A DNA stretch of 64,000 nt from JAPLJU01 sp036725345 (GCA_036725345.1 DAIMEJ010000001.1:248001-312000); one strand, 5' to 3'. Shown: positions 25,305-34,419, numbered from the stretch's first letter. A program made the numbers and translations. The notes: a model not told the origin generated them from the letters alone.

Positions 25305-25523
25305 TCAGCGATATTTAGAAAGAATCTGGTATATTTTGTCCTTACTCAGAAGCTTCAATTTCTGCAGCTTTTTCTTCTCCATCTCCTCCGCAGGTGTCAG
25401 GTAGAGCCTTTTATTGAAATTCTCGAGGGCCGATTCAAAATTCCTGTGATCCTCGACGGACTTTCGAAGCTCGTCATCCTGCTGAATATATTTGGCGATC
25501 AGCCGTTCTTCCGTCTTTTCCAT
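25305..25523 (-). CDS. DUF465 (YdcH-like) small coiled-coil protein
   Basis: A 72-residue, highly charged helical protein starting at ATG 25523 with GGAAGGG five bases before it. It contains the family's pattern of a central turn (LYLTPAEEMEKKKLQKLKL) and ends in a lysine-rich helix, matching DUF465. No molecular function is established for the family. It lies 17 bases upstream of psd and is probably co-transcribed. Confidence 0.85.
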   Translation of the reverse strand: MEKTEERLIAKYIQQDDELRKSVEDHRNFESALENFNKRLYLTPAEEMEKKKLQKLKLLSKDKIYQILSKYR

Positions 25524-25614
25524 GGACACCCTTCCTTTCCGAGAGGTTCCCTTATATCACAAATCAGCCGTCCTTAAAAAAACAAATTTCACCGCGAATG
25601 TACTGGAACCATGC

Positions 25615-26310
25615 CTACTTGCACTCGCCGGAGACCCTGATCTCCGCCTCGGACCGGCGGATGTACCGGGGCACGAAGGACACCGGATCGACCCCCTCCC
25701 CCCTATGGTATTTTTCAAACCCCAGGAGGCCGACGGCGGAGGGTCTTATCCACTGGTGATTTGCGGGCGCAAAAAAGGCCATGGAGGAGAGCAACTCCCG
25801 GATGCGGTTCCCGTAAACGGGCACACCGTCTCCGAGGAATATGACGGGGTGGCTGATCCGTCCGATAAAGGCGACGGGATCCACGGCCTGGTCCGGTTCA
25901 ATCTTTTCCAGCCCTCCCTCATCAGCCGGCCGGTAAAGAGCCGTGTATACCTGACCTTTTTTTGCGTCCAGAATGGGACAGACGAGGTGTTTCGAGAAGG
26001 CCAGGTTCTGCGCCAGGGCGTCCAGGGTGGACACGCCGACAATGCATGCGTCCGTGCACAAGGCCAGCCCTTTCACAATCCCCGCCCCGACTCGGAGCCC
26101 TGTAAAGGACCCGGGACCCTGGGTCAGGGCAAAAAGCCCGACGTCACGCATCTCTATCCCGGCCGAGGAGAGGATCGCCTCTATGGCGGGCAGGATGCTT
26201 TCGGAATGCGTGAGCCGAATACGGATGCAATGTTCCGCCAGAATATTTTCGTCCTGAAGGAGCGCGACACCTGCGGCCCGGGTTGCCGTATCGATGGCAA
26301 GGGTAATCAT
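25615..26310 (-). CDS. tsaB: tRNA threonylcarbamoyladenosine modification protein TsaB
   Basis: A 231-residue ASKHA-fold protein, partner of TsaD in making t6A37 in ANN-decoding tRNAs. The N-terminus ITLAIDTATRAAGVALL and the motif LTQGPGSFTGLRVG near residues 62-75 are diagnostic. TsaB has lost the metal-binding histidines of TsaD, and none are seen here. It follows rseP with one base between start and stop. Confidence 0.95.
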   Translation of the reverse strand: MITLAIDTATRAAGVALLQDENILAEHCIRIRLTHSESILPAIEAILSSAGIEMRDVGLFALTQGPGSFTGLRVGAGIVKGLALCTDACIVGVSTLDALAQNLAFSKHLVCPILDAKKGQVYTALYRPADEGGLEKIEPDQAVDPVAFIGRISHPVIFLGDGVPVYGNRIRELLSSMAFFAPANHQWIRPSAVGLLGFEKYHRGEGVDPVSFVPRYIRRSEAEIRVSGECK

Positions 26311-26311
26311 C

Positions 26312-27376
26312 TTACTCCTCGAAGAGCCTCAAGATGTCGTTGTAGAACACAAAGATGATGAGCATGATGAGAATGGCGAAACCGAGCTGCTGGGCCCTCT
26401 CCCGCCATTTGATATTGACCTCTTTACCCGTCACGGCCTCGATCAGGTAGAAGAAGAGATGCCCCCCGTCGAGCACGGGAATGGGAAACAGGTTGAGAAC
26501 GCCGAGGTTGATGCTCAAAAGTCCCATGAAGAAGACGAAGTTCATGACCCCTTTCTTCGCCTGGACGCCGGCCATCTGGGCGATCAGAATGGGCCCTCCC
26601 AGATTTTTCGGGGAGACGACCCCTTCGACCATCTTGACGATGCTCAGCAGCGTCAACTCCGTGATGTTCCATGTCTGGACGATGCCCGACCACAGCGCCG
26701 CAAAGGGATTCTGCCGCTCGATGAACGTGTTCGTCGATGAACTCACGCCGATCCGGTAGGTTTCCACGTCCTCTCCGAAAATGTTCTTGCCCGTTGCGAG
26801 TTCCGGTTTCAGCCGGACCTCGAAATGCGCCTGATCCCTCGTCAGCGTGATCACAAGTTCCTGCCCCCCGCTTTGCGTGATGAATTCGGCGAGTTCACCC
26901 CAGCGGGAAACCGCCTTTCCCGAGATGGCGATGATCCGGTCCCCTTCTTGTATGCCGGCTGCGTGGGCGGGGGAGCCCGGCTGGACGCCGCCCACATCGG
27001 ACGTCACGGTGGGGACGCCGACCATGTAGATGACCGCGAAGACCAGGATGGCGAAGAGAAAGTTGAAGGCCGGACCGGAAATGACGATGGCGATTCTTCT
27101 CCACACGCTCTGGCTCGAGAAGGATCTCTTTTCGTCCTCCGGTGAGACGTGATCGGATTCCGACTCCCCCAAAAGCTTGACATAACCGCCCAGCGGAACC
27201 GCGGAAAGCAGGTACTCTGTCTCGCCGACGCGCCTTCCGACGAGCTTCGGCCCGAAGCCGAGAGAAAATTTTAGGACACCGACCCCCATGAGCTTGGCCA
27301 CGAGGAAGTGTCCGAACTCGTGGACGAAGATTAGAACCCCGAGCAGAATGATGACCGATGCAATGCTGATACCCAT
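26312..27376 (-). CDS. rseP: RIP site-2 zinc metalloprotease RseP
   Basis: A 354-residue intramembrane protease that cleaves anti-sigma factors and remnant signal peptides. The zinc motif is in FVHEFGHFLVAKL near residues 18-30, a single PDZ domain occupies roughly residues 120-195 (GGVQPGSPAHAAGIQEGDRI), and the second active-site motif NLFPIPVLDGGHL is near residue 296-308. One PDZ domain is fewer than the two of E. coli RseP and matches shorter homologues. It overlaps dxr by one base. Confidence 0.96.
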   Translation of the reverse strand: MGISIASVIILLGVLIFVHEFGHFLVAKLMGVGVLKFSLGFGPKLVGRRVGETEYLLSAVPLGGYVKLLGESESDHVSPEDEKRSFSSQSVWRRIAIVISGPAFNFLFAILVFAVIYMVGVPTVTSDVGGVQPGSPAHAAGIQEGDRIIAISGKAVSRWGELAEFITQSGGQELVITLTRDQAHFEVRLKPELATGKNIFGEDVETYRIGVSSSTNTFIERQNPFAALWSGIVQTWNITELTLLSIVKMVEGVVSPKNLGGPILIAQMAGVQAKKGVMNFVFFMGLLSINLGVLNLFPIPVLDGGHLFFYLIEAVTGKEVNIKWRERAQQLGFAILIMLIIFVFYNDILRLFEE

Positions 27377-28545
27377 CAGGATTTCTCCTTCACTTTCTTA
27401 ATGACGTCCTCTCCGGTCTTCCTGGCCCACCGGTCCGCCTCCATGACATCGGCGAGGGACAATATTTCCCGGACACGGTGAAGCGTCATGGTTTGGCCGA
27501 TCACGTTCGGTATGTCCGTGAAACCGATCTGTTCTTCTAGAAACGCGTTCACGGCCACCTCGTTTGCCGCGTTCATGACGGCGGGCATCGTTTCCCCCCT
27601 TTTGCCCGCCTCGAAGGCAAGGCGCAGGCAGGGGAAACGCTCGACGTCCGGCGGCAGGAATTCCAGCGCCCGGACCTTCAGAAGATTTAAACGCGCGAGG
27701 CCTCCGGGGCAGCGGCCGGGATGAAAAAGTGCGTAGGAAATCGGCCCTTTCATGTCAGGCACACCGAGCTGCGCGATCACCGAGCCGTCGCTGTACTCCA
27801 CCATGGAGTGGATGATGCTCTGGGGATGAATCACGACCTCGATTTTTTCGATATCCGCGTCGAAGAGCCACCGGGCCTCGATGACTTCGAGCCCCTTGTT
27901 CATCATGGTCGCCGAGTCGATGGTGATTTTTTTCCCCATGACCCAGTTGGGGTGCCTGAGCGCGTCCGCGACGGTGACGGCCGCCAGCTGCTCCAGCGGT
28001 GACCTGAGAAAGGGCCCGCCGGACGCCGTGAGGATGATCCGCCGGACCTCGTCCCTTCGATGGCCCCTCAGACACTGGAAGATGGCGCTGTGCTCACTGT
28101 CGACAGGCAGGACCCGGACCCCCCGGTCTCTTGCCTTTTCCGTGACAATGCGTCCGGCCATGACCATGGTTTCCTTGTTGGCCAGGGCGACGTCTTTCCC
28201 TGCCTCGATCGCGTCCAGCGTGGGAACAAGCCCCGCCGCCCCGACCATCGCGGAGACGACCATGTCCGTTTCTCGAAGTGTGGCCACCTCCCGGTACCCT
28301 TCTGCCCCCCAGCGTATCGCCGTGCGATCGGCGGGTCCGAGGCTGTTTTTCAACTGAACGGCATGCGCCTCATCCATGACGGCCGCAACGGCCGGCCTGA
28401 ACCTCTCGATCTGTCCCTTCAGACGATCGACATTCCTGCCGCCGGCCAGACCGGATATCCGGAGCGAGGAAAAGTTCTGCTCGACGACCTCGAGGGTACT
28501 GACGCCAATGGATCCCGTTGAACCTAGGATGGACAGGGTTTTCAT
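27376..28545 (-). CDS. dxr: 1-deoxy-D-xylulose 5-phosphate reductoisomerase
   Basis: A 389-residue enzyme, second step of the MEP pathway. The NADPH loop GSTGSIGVSTLEV is at residues 8-20, the metal ligands sit in LPVDSEHSAIFQ near 148-159, and the flexible loop and substrate region includes TASGGPFLRSP and HPNWVMGKKITIDSATMMNKGLE. The length is standard. It is encoded between cdsA and rseP in the common uppS-cdsA-dxr-rseP order. Confidence 0.97.
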   Translation of the reverse strand: MKTLSILGSTGSIGVSTLEVVEQNFSSLRISGLAGGRNVDRLKGQIERFRPAVAAVMDEAHAVQLKNSLGPADRTAIRWGAEGYREVATLRETDMVVSAMVGAAGLVPTLDAIEAGKDVALANKETMVMAGRIVTEKARDRGVRVLPVDSEHSAIFQCLRGHRRDEVRRIILTASGGPFLRSPLEQLAAVTVADALRHPNWVMGKKITIDSATMMNKGLEVIEARWLFDADIEKIEVVIHPQSIIHSMVEYSDGSVIAQLGVPDMKGPISYALFHPGRCPGGLARLNLLKVRALEFLPPDVERFPCLRLAFEAGKRGETMPAVMNAANEVAVNAFLEEQIGFTDIPNVIGQTMTLHRVREILSLADVMEADRWARKTGEDVIKKVKEKS

Positions 28546-29354
28546 GCGATCACGAACACCTTATAATAATACACAAAGGGGATAATGAAAAGCAGGCAGT
28601 CGATTCGGTCCAGAATCCCCCCGTGGCCCGGCAGGATTTCACCCGAGTCCTTCACGCCGGAGGCCCGCTTGATCGTCGATTCGAACAGGTCCCCCGTCTG
28701 GCCGATCAGCGACCCCATGAAACCCATCACCACGGCGTGCGCGACCGGCAGCTGAGGAAAAACAAAGTGCTGATACACCACGCATCCCAGGACGCTCCCC
28801 GCCACGAGGCCGTAAATCCCCTCGACCGTTTTGCCCGGACTCACCCGGGGGGCCAGCTTCCTTTTACCGAAGGTCCGGCCGATGTAAAAGGCGGCCACGT
28901 CACCGGCGAAGGCGATGACGATGATGAAAAAGACCCAGTTGATTCCTTTTTCCCCCTGGCGCAGAAGGATGATGTGTGACAGAAGAAAGGGGATGTAGAG
29001 AACCCCCAGGAGCAACCTGGCCGGCGACGAGAGATCGAAGTTTCCAACCCGGGCTTTCGTGAGCACGTAGCCGACCAGCGAAACGAGCACGCCGACGGCG
29101 ATGACACCGAGCACCACATGGCTGTTGCCGAAATGGGCGGCCAGCGGCAGGAGGAGGGCGAAAAGAATCGTCAGCAGCCGCTCCGGCATCGAGGGGGTGT
29201 CAAAGACAAGACGGTTGTACTCGAGCATGCCGACAAGACTCACGGCCGTCACGAAGAGCGCGAAGACGAGGTCGGATGCATAGAGGACGAGCACAAAAAG
29301 GATCGGCACGGCAATGACAGCCGTGATCCATCGTTTGAAATGAGAACTAATCAT
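28542..29354 (-). CDS. cdsA: Phosphatidate cytidylyltransferase
   Basis: A 270-residue membrane enzyme making CDP-diacylglycerol from phosphatidic acid and CTP, the precursor for PssA. It has about eight hydrophobic helices, and the C-terminal family signature is clear: MGSLIGQTGDLFESTIKR followed by KDSGEILPGHGGILDRID. It overlaps uppS by eight bases and dxr by four, consistent with translational coupling. Confidence 0.96.
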   Translation of the reverse strand: MISSHFKRWITAVIAVPILFVLVLYASDLVFALFVTAVSLVGMLEYNRLVFDTPSMPERLLTILFALLLPLAAHFGNSHVVLGVIAVGVLVSLVGYVLTKARVGNFDLSSPARLLLGVLYIPFLLSHIILLRQGEKGINWVFFIIVIAFAGDVAAFYIGRTFGKRKLAPRVSPGKTVEGIYGLVAGSVLGCVVYQHFVFPQLPVAHAVVMGFMGSLIGQTGDLFESTIKRASGVKDSGEILPGHGGILDRIDCLLFIIPFVYYYKVFVIA

Positions 29355-30093
29355 GCTTCCTGCGCTGCAGTTGTTCGCTGGTGAGGCCGAAACGCCTCTC
29401 CCGTTTCCGGTAGTCTTCGATCGCTTTCATCAGGTCTTCTTCCCCGAAGTCCGGCCACAGGACGTCCGTGAAGAAGAACTCCGTGTAGGCCGTCTGCCAC
29501 AGCAGAAAGTTGCTCACACGGTACTCACCGCTCGTCCGGATCAGAAGGTCCGGGTCGGGTATGCCTGCGGTGTAGAGGTAAGATGAAAAGACCTCCGGCG
29601 TCAAGTTTTCCCCCACGGACCTGCCCCGATCGTGATCGGCCAGTATCCTCCGGGCCGCCTCCAGGATCTCGTCCCTGCCGCCGTAATTGAGCGCCAGGAC
29701 GAGGGTCATGTCCCTGTTACCGGCCGTTTGGTCCATAATCTTCTGGAGGTACTTTCTGACCCTGTCGGGGAGAGACGACGTGTTGCCGATGGCGGTCAGC
29801 CGGATGCCGTTGTCCATGAGTTCTTGTTCCTCCGATCGGAGGTACTGAACCAGAAGCTTCATCAGGGCGGCGACCTCCTCGGCGGGACGCGACCAGTTTT
29901 CCGAGGAAAAGGCGTAGAGAGTCAGGTATCGGATGCCCAGTTTGCGGCACGCACGGACGACCGTCCTGACCGCCTCGGACCCCTTCCGGTGACCCGCGAT
30001 CCGGCCCAGGGCATGCTGTCGGGCCCACCGTCCGTTTCCGTCCATGATGATGGCGATGTGTTCGGGAAAGTTTTCTCGGTCCAGAGCCGCCAT
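29347..30093 (-). CDS. uppS: Isoprenyl transferase (undecaprenyl diphosphate synthase)
   Basis: A 248-residue cis-prenyltransferase producing the lipid carrier for peptidoglycan. The N-terminal diphosphate-binding motif IIMDGNGRWARQ is at residues 14-25, the central LTLYAFSSENWSRP follows, and the C-terminal substrate motifs RTSGEYRVSNFLLWQ and YTEFFFTDVLWPDF are present. It is the first gene of the long minus-strand run after the frr terminator. Confidence 0.96.
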   Translation of the reverse strand: MAALDRENFPEHIAIIMDGNGRWARQHALGRIAGHRKGSEAVRTVVRACRKLGIRYLTLYAFSSENWSRPAEEVAALMKLLVQYLRSEEQELMDNGIRLTAIGNTSSLPDRVRKYLQKIMDQTAGNRDMTLVLALNYGGRDEILEAARRILADHDRGRSVGENLTPEVFSSYLYTAGIPDPDLLIRTSGEYRVSNFLLWQTAYTEFFFTDVLWPDFGEEDLMKAIEDYRKRERRFGLTSEQLQRRKHD

Positions 30094-30130
30094 GAGACCT
30101 ATTTACTTATTATATTTACCTTTTTTCGTT

Positions 30131-30159
30131 GCAGTATCACAGGGTGTCCCTCATTGCAA
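30131..30159 (-). promoter_or_regulatory. Weak candidate promoter for the uppS operon
   Basis: TTGCAA (30159-30154) and TACTGC (30136-30131) are 17 bases apart on the minus strand, between the frr terminator and uppS. The -10 match is poor, but some promoter is needed here if the terminator is efficient. Confidence 0.3.
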
Positions 30160-30182
30160 GGCATGTTTACGCTGTGCAGGGG

Positions 30183-30209
30183 AAAAAAGAAGGAGCCCGC
30201 AGGCTCCTT
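30183..30209 (-). terminator. Intrinsic terminator after frr
   Basis: On the minus strand AAGGAGCC (30209-30202) pairs with GGCUCCUU (30197-30190) around a four-base loop, followed by a U-rich tract (30188-30183). It closes the rpsB-tsf-pyrH-frr unit 24 bases after the frr stop. Confidence 0.85.
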
Positions 30210-30232
30210 GCTTGCCTCTATGGAAGCGTGCC

Positions 30233-30796
30233 TTATATCTCCATGATCTCCTTTTCCTTCGCGCTGAATATGGCGTCGGATTTCTTGATATAATCGTCCG
30301 TGATCTTCTGAACCTCCGACTGGTATTTAAAGAGCTCGTCCTCCGATATCTCCGTCTGCTTCTTGAGATTTTTCAGCTGTTCGTTGGCGTCCCGCCGGGT
30401 GTTCCGCAGGGCGACTTTGGCTTCTTCGACTGTTTTTTTCACAACCTTGACGAGTTCCTTCCGACGCTCTTCCGTGAGCGGCGGGATATTGATCCGGATG
30501 ATCTTGCCGTCATTGACCGGCGTCAGCCCCAGGTCGGACTTTTGAATCGCCTTTTCGATGGCGCTGATGACACTGACATCCCACGGGGAAATGAGAATCT
30601 GGCGGCTTTCGGGAATGGAGAGTGTGGCCACCTGGTTGAGGGGTGTCGGCGTCCCGTAATACTCCACCTTGATGCCGTCCAGAAGCGAAAGGGACGCCCG
30701 CCCCGTTCTCACCTTGCTCAGGGACTTTTCGAGAAAACGGGTGCCCTTCTCCATGTTGTCCTTCAGTTCCGAAAATATCTTTTCCTTCGATGCCAT
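30233..30796 (-). CDS. frr: Ribosome recycling factor
   Basis: A 187-residue protein that, with EF-G, splits post-termination ribosomes. The two-domain family is evident from KVRTGRASLSLLDGIKVEYYG near residues 27-47, the conserved PLNQVATLSIPE, and the long C-terminal helices with TDDYIKKSDAIFSAKEKEIMEI type ending. The gene lies six bases downstream of pyrH and is followed by a strong terminator. Confidence 0.97.
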   Translation of the reverse strand: MASKEKIFSELKDNMEKGTRFLEKSLSKVRTGRASLSLLDGIKVEYYGTPTPLNQVATLSIPESRQILISPWDVSVISAIEKAIQKSDLGLTPVNDGKIIRINIPPLTEERRKELVKVVKKTVEEAKVALRNTRRDANEQLKNLKKQTEISEDELFKYQSEVQKITDDYIKKSDAIFSAKEKEIMEI

Positions 30797-30801
30797 GACA
30801 T

Positions 30802-31521
30802 TCAGCCCCCGACGATCGTTCCGATGGGTTTCCCGCAGATGGCGTCCCGGATGTTTCCCTTTTTCGCGAGATTGAAAACGCGCACGGGTATTCCGTTCTC
30901 GCGGCAGAGGGAAATGGCCGTCGCATCCATGACCCTGAGATTCTTTGCCAGCACGTCCGTATAGCTGATGGCCCTGTACATTTTCGCCCGGGCATCCTTC
31001 AGGGGGTCACGGTCGTAGACGCCATCCACCTTCGTGGCCTTCAACAGCATGTCCGCGTGAATTTCAGCCGCTCTCAGGGATGCCGCCGTGTCGGTGGTGA
31101 AATAGGGGTTGCCGGTCCCGGCGGCGAAAATGACCACGCGCCCCTTCTCCAGGTGCCGGATGGCTCTCCGTCTGATGTAGGGCTCCGCGATCTGTCGCAT
31201 TTCGATGGCGGTCTGCACGCGGCTGTCGCAGCCGATCCCTTCCAGGGCGCTCTGGAGGGCAAGACTGTTGATGACCGTCGCAAGCATGCCCATGTGATCC
31301 GCCGTCGCCCTTTCGATGCCCCTTGCGCCGGCTTCCACGCCGCGGAAGATGTTCCCCCCGCCGACAACCACGCCCAGTTCCACGCCGAGCCGGTTGACGC
31401 CCCCGATCTCGCCGGCGATGTAACGGACCATCGCGGGTTCGATTCCGAAAGCGCGGCTCCCCATGAGCGCCTCACCGCTGATCTTCAAAAGCACTCTGTG
31501 ATAGGCGGGCTTCGCGGGCAT
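30802..31521 (-). CDS. pyrH: Uridylate kinase
   Basis: A 239-residue amino-acid-kinase-fold UMP kinase. The N-terminus LLKISGEALMGS, the VVGGGNIFRGVEA loop near residues 51-63, and the nucleotide region FAAGTGNPYFTTDTAASLRA near 131-150 are typical. It makes UDP for nucleic acid and cell-wall precursors. It lies between tsf and frr in the widely conserved rpsB-tsf-pyrH-frr cluster. Confidence 0.97.
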   Translation of the reverse strand: MPAKPAYHRVLLKISGEALMGSRAFGIEPAMVRYIAGEIGGVNRLGVELGVVVGGGNIFRGVEAGARGIERATADHMGMLATVINSLALQSALEGIGCDSRVQTAIEMRQIAEPYIRRRAIRHLEKGRVVIFAAGTGNPYFTTDTAASLRAAEIHADMLLKATKVDGVYDRDPLKDARAKMYRAISYTDVLAKNLRVMDATAISLCRENGIPVRVFNLAKKGNIRDAICGKPIGTIVGG

Positions 31522-31577
31522 GACGTTCCTAAAGTAATGCTTGAGCTTTATTCGCGAACCTATTTCCCTGAAGGGAG

Positions 31578-32171
31578 TTACACGCCCAACTGATAACGGA
31601 CAAATCGCCGGACGACGATGTTCTCGCCGGTCTTGGCGATAGCATTTTTCACGAGTTTTTCGATGGTCATATCCTGATCCTTGATAAATCGCTGGTTCAT
31701 CAGGCAGACGTCCTCGTAAAACTTTTTGAGTTTGCCTTCGATGATCCGCTCCATGATCTTCTCAGGCTTTCCCTCCGCCAGGGCCTGCTTCTTGTATATC
31801 CCCCTCTCGGACTCAATCACCTCCGGCGGCACCTCCTCCGCCCTGACGTAAAGGGGGTTCATGGCGGCAATGTGCATGGCGATATCCTTGGAGAGAGACT
31901 GGAAATCCTGTGTCTTCGCGACGAAATCCGTCTCGCAGTTGAGTTCAACCATGACCCCCACCTTGCCTCCCATGTGGATATAGGCCGTGACGGCACCTTC
32001 CTTGGTGGCCCGGGATGATTTTTTGGTGGCCGCCGACATGCCTTTCTCACGCAGGTGTTCGATGGCCTTATCCATGTTGCCCCCGGCGACCTTCAGGGCC
32101 TCCTTGCAGTCCATGATACCCGAACCCGTTTTGTCCCTCAGTTCCTTGACCTTTTCAGCCGAAATTTCCAA
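31578..32171 (-). CDS. tsf: Elongation factor Ts, probable TTG start
   Basis: A 197-residue nucleotide exchange factor for EF-Tu. The true start is probably TTG at 32171, giving MEISAEKVKELRDKTG, with GGGGAGG ten bases upstream; the 28 codons before it are arginine-rich and do not resemble EF-Ts. The core motif TDFVAKTQDF near residues 79-88 contacts EF-Tu. The protein is a short form, lacking the extended dimerisation domain of E. coli EF-Ts, as in many bacteria. Confidence 0.95.
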   Translation of the reverse strand: MEISAEKVKELRDKTGSGIMDCKEALKVAGGNMDKAIEHLREKGMSAATKKSSRATKEGAVTAYIHMGGKVGVMVELNCETDFVAKTQDFQSLSKDIAMHIAAMNPLYVRAEEVPPEVIESERGIYKKQALAEGKPEKIMERIIEGKLKKFYEDVCLMNQRFIKDQDMTIEKLVKNAIAKTGENIVVRRFVRYQLGV

Positions 32172-32211
32172 TTCGCCTCTACCTCCCCTGCTCTTTCGGT
32201 TATCCGTCTCT

Positions 32212-33027
32212 TTACGCGGTCTGATCCTTCGACACCGCGTCTTTCGTCTCGACACTTTCCGGCACGTCCGTCTCCGCTGCCTCGACCGTCTTCACTTCCG
32301 CCTCCGCCGTTCCTTTGTCCGATTCGGCCTGAACCTTCTCTTCCAGTCGCTTCTTCCCCTCCAGTACGGCGTCGGCTATCCTGGTCGCGAAGAGCTTGAT
32401 CGCGCGGATGGCGTCGTCATTGCCGGGAATGACGTAATCCACCTCGTCCGGGTCGCAGTTCGTGTCCACGATGGCCACGACGGGGACCTTCAATTTCCGC
32501 GCCTCGTGCACGGCGATGCTCTCCTTCTTGGGGTCCACCACGAAGACAGCCGCCGGGAATCCCTTCATTCGGCGAATGCCGCCGAGGACCTTCACGAGCT
32601 TTTCCCGCTCTTTCTGGAATTTCAAAATCTCCTTTTTCGGAAACAGATTGATTTTCTCGCTGTTGAACATCTCGTCGATTTCGTTCAGCCGGTCAATGCT
32701 CTTCTTGATGGTGGAAAAATTGGTCAGCATGCCGCCGAGCCACCGGTAGTTCACATAGGGCATCTCACACCGCTCCGCCTCGTCCTTGATGGACTCCTGG
32801 GCCTGTTTCTTCGTCCCCACGAAGAGCAGTTCCCCATTGGCGGAAACCGTGTCCGCCACGAACTGGTAGGCCGTTTTGAACATCTCGACGGTTTGCTGCA
32901 AATCGATGATATAGATTCCGTTTCTCGCCCCGAAGATGTAGGGTTTCATCTTGGGGTTCCACTTGTTGGTCTGGTGCCCGAAATGGACGCCGGACTCGAG
33001 CAATAGCTTCATGGATACTGTGGACAT
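32212..33027 (-). CDS. rpsB: Small ribosomal subunit protein uS2
   Basis: A 271-residue ribosomal protein. It opens with the family hallmark LLESGVHFGHQTNKWNPKMK, and carries NYRWLGGMLTNFSTI near residues 95-108 and the KKESIAVHEARKLKVPVVAIVDTN stretch. The C-terminal 45 residues are an acidic and alanine-rich extension (KAQAESDKGTAEAEVKTVEA type) beyond the usual fold. It heads the rpsB-tsf-pyrH-frr unit. AAAGGAG precedes the ATG. Confidence 0.97.
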   Translation of the reverse strand: MSTVSMKLLLESGVHFGHQTNKWNPKMKPYIFGARNGIYIIDLQQTVEMFKTAYQFVADTVSANGELLFVGTKKQAQESIKDEAERCEMPYVNYRWLGGMLTNFSTIKKSIDRLNEIDEMFNSEKINLFPKKEILKFQKEREKLVKVLGGIRRMKGFPAAVFVVDPKKESIAVHEARKLKVPVVAIVDTNCDPDEVDYVIPGNDDAIRAIKLFATRIADAVLEGKKRLEEKVQAESDKGTAEAEVKTVEAAETDVPESVETKDAVSKDQTA

Positions 33028-33089
33028 GACACAAATCTCCTTTCTCGCGTTTTTTCCACCACCCTCCTCATCCGACCCGGTCAGCTTTC

Positions 33090-33130
33090 AAAAAAAAGCC
33101 ACGCCCCGGTCCGTCAGAGGGTGTGCGTGT
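33090..33130 (-). terminator. Terminator-like hairpin between argJ and rpsB
   Basis: On the minus strand CACGC-ACA-CCC pairs with GGG-GCGUG around an 11-base loop, followed by a run of eight U (33097-33090). It could end argJ transcripts. Because a candidate rpsB promoter lies upstream of it, it may instead be a leader hairpin of rpsB. Confidence 0.55.
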
Positions 33131-33140
33131 TTGGCGCCGA

Positions 33141-33169
33141 CGAATAACACAAACCGTTGGAATTATCAA
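33141..33169 (-). promoter_or_regulatory. Candidate promoter for rpsB
   Basis: Minus-strand TTGATA (33169-33164) and TATTCG (33146-33141) are 17 bases apart, 16 bases after the argJ stop. Match to sigma-70 consensus is moderate. Confidence 0.35.
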
Positions 33170-33184
33170 GACAAAAAGCACAAA

Positions 33185-34384
33185 TTACGTCGTGTAGTGG
33201 GCGTTGATCCGGACGTAATCTAGGGTAAGGTCGGAACAGAAAATCCTCGCTGATTTCAGCCCCATACCGATCTTGACCGTCACTTTCACCTGAGGTTGCG
33301 CCATGATCGATTTGAGCCGTTCGGCCCCCGCGGGGACACCGGCGCCCCTGCGGAAAAGAAGGAGGTCGTCGAAGTAGAGTTCCACGGACTCCGCGGGGAC
33401 AGGCACGCCTGCCGCGCCGACGGCCGCGACAACTCTTCCCCAGTTGGGATCTTTGCCGTAAAAAGCCGTCTTCACAAGATTCGAGTTGGCGACGGAATAG
33501 GCCACCTTACGCGCCTCGTTTTCCGATCGGGCCTCCTGGACTACGACTTCGATGACCTTTGTGGCCCCCTCGCCGTCCCGAACGATGGCCCGGGCGAGAC
33601 TCTCCAGGCAATCGGTGAGGGCCCGCTCGAACCGGGGGAGCGCCTTCGAAGACCCGGTGAGCGGCCGGTTGCCCGCTTTGCCGTTTGCAAGGATGATCAC
33701 CGTGTCGTTCGTACTCATGCAGCCGTCGACGCTGATACAGTTGAAGGAACGCTCAACGGCCCTTCTGATGAGGGGCTTCAGGCAATCCGGCCCTATGGCT
33801 GCATCGGTCAGGACGAAGGACAGCATGGTGGCCAGATGAGGTTCGATCATCCCCGCCCCTTTGGCGATGCCGCAGATCGTCACGGTCCGTGATTCGAGGG
33901 CCACCTTCCGGCACTCGATCTTCGGGTAGGAATCCGTCGTCATGATCGCCTCTTCGGCATCCTCAATGCCGGACGGCCTCAGGTTTCCGACGAGCGCGTC
34001 GATGCGGTCGACAATCTTCTCCAGGGGAAGCCGTTTACCGATGACACCTGTGGACGCGACCAGGACCAGCTCTTCACGGATCCCGATCCTTCGGGCCACC
34101 GCTGCAGCCATTTCCCGGGCATCGTCGTATCCCTGCCTCCCGGTGGCTGCGTTGGCGTTGCCGCTGTTGATGACAACGGCCTGGGCCACCCCCTTTCTCA
34201 CCCGTTTGATGTCCAGCAGGACGGGCGCGGCCTTGAACGCGTTCTTCGTGAAGACACCGGCCGCGGCGGCCGGCACCTCGGAAAACAAAAGGGCGAGGTC
34301 TTTTTTCCCCGCTTCCTTGATGCCCGCCTCGATCCCGCCGGTCAGAAATCCCGGTACGATCACTTCCCCCGCCCTGGTCTTCAT
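33185..34384 (-). CDS. argJ: Bifunctional glutamate N-acetyltransferase/amino-acid acetyltransferase ArgJ
   Basis: A 399-residue proenzyme of the cyclic arginine pathway that moves the acetyl group from acetylornithine to glutamate. Self-cleavage occurs before the threonine in HLATMLSFVLTDA near residues 180-192; this motif is intact. Other family elements are INSGNANAATGRQG near 72-85, the KGAGMIEP segment, and GKDPNWGRVVAAVG near 303-316. The C-terminus YVRINAHYTT matches the family. It starts 35 bases after the secA stop. Confidence 0.96.
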   Translation of the reverse strand: MKTRAGEVIVPGFLTGGIEAGIKEAGKKDLALLFSEVPAAAAGVFTKNAFKAAPVLLDIKRVRKGVAQAVVINSGNANAATGRQGYDDAREMAAAVARRIGIREELVLVASTGVIGKRLPLEKIVDRIDALVGNLRPSGIEDAEEAIMTTDSYPKIECRKVALESRTVTICGIAKGAGMIEPHLATMLSFVLTDAAIGPDCLKPLIRRAVERSFNCISVDGCMSTNDTVIILANGKAGNRPLTGSSKALPRFERALTDCLESLARAIVRDGEGATKVIEVVVQEARSENEARKVAYSVANSNLVKTAFYGKDPNWGRVVAAVGAAGVPVPAESVELYFDDLLLFRRGAGVPAGAERLKSIMAQPQVKVTVKIGMGLKSARIFCSDLTLDYVRINAHYTT

Positions 34385-34419
34385 GGAGACACCTCCCCTC
34401 CGAACGGATCATTCCCGGC

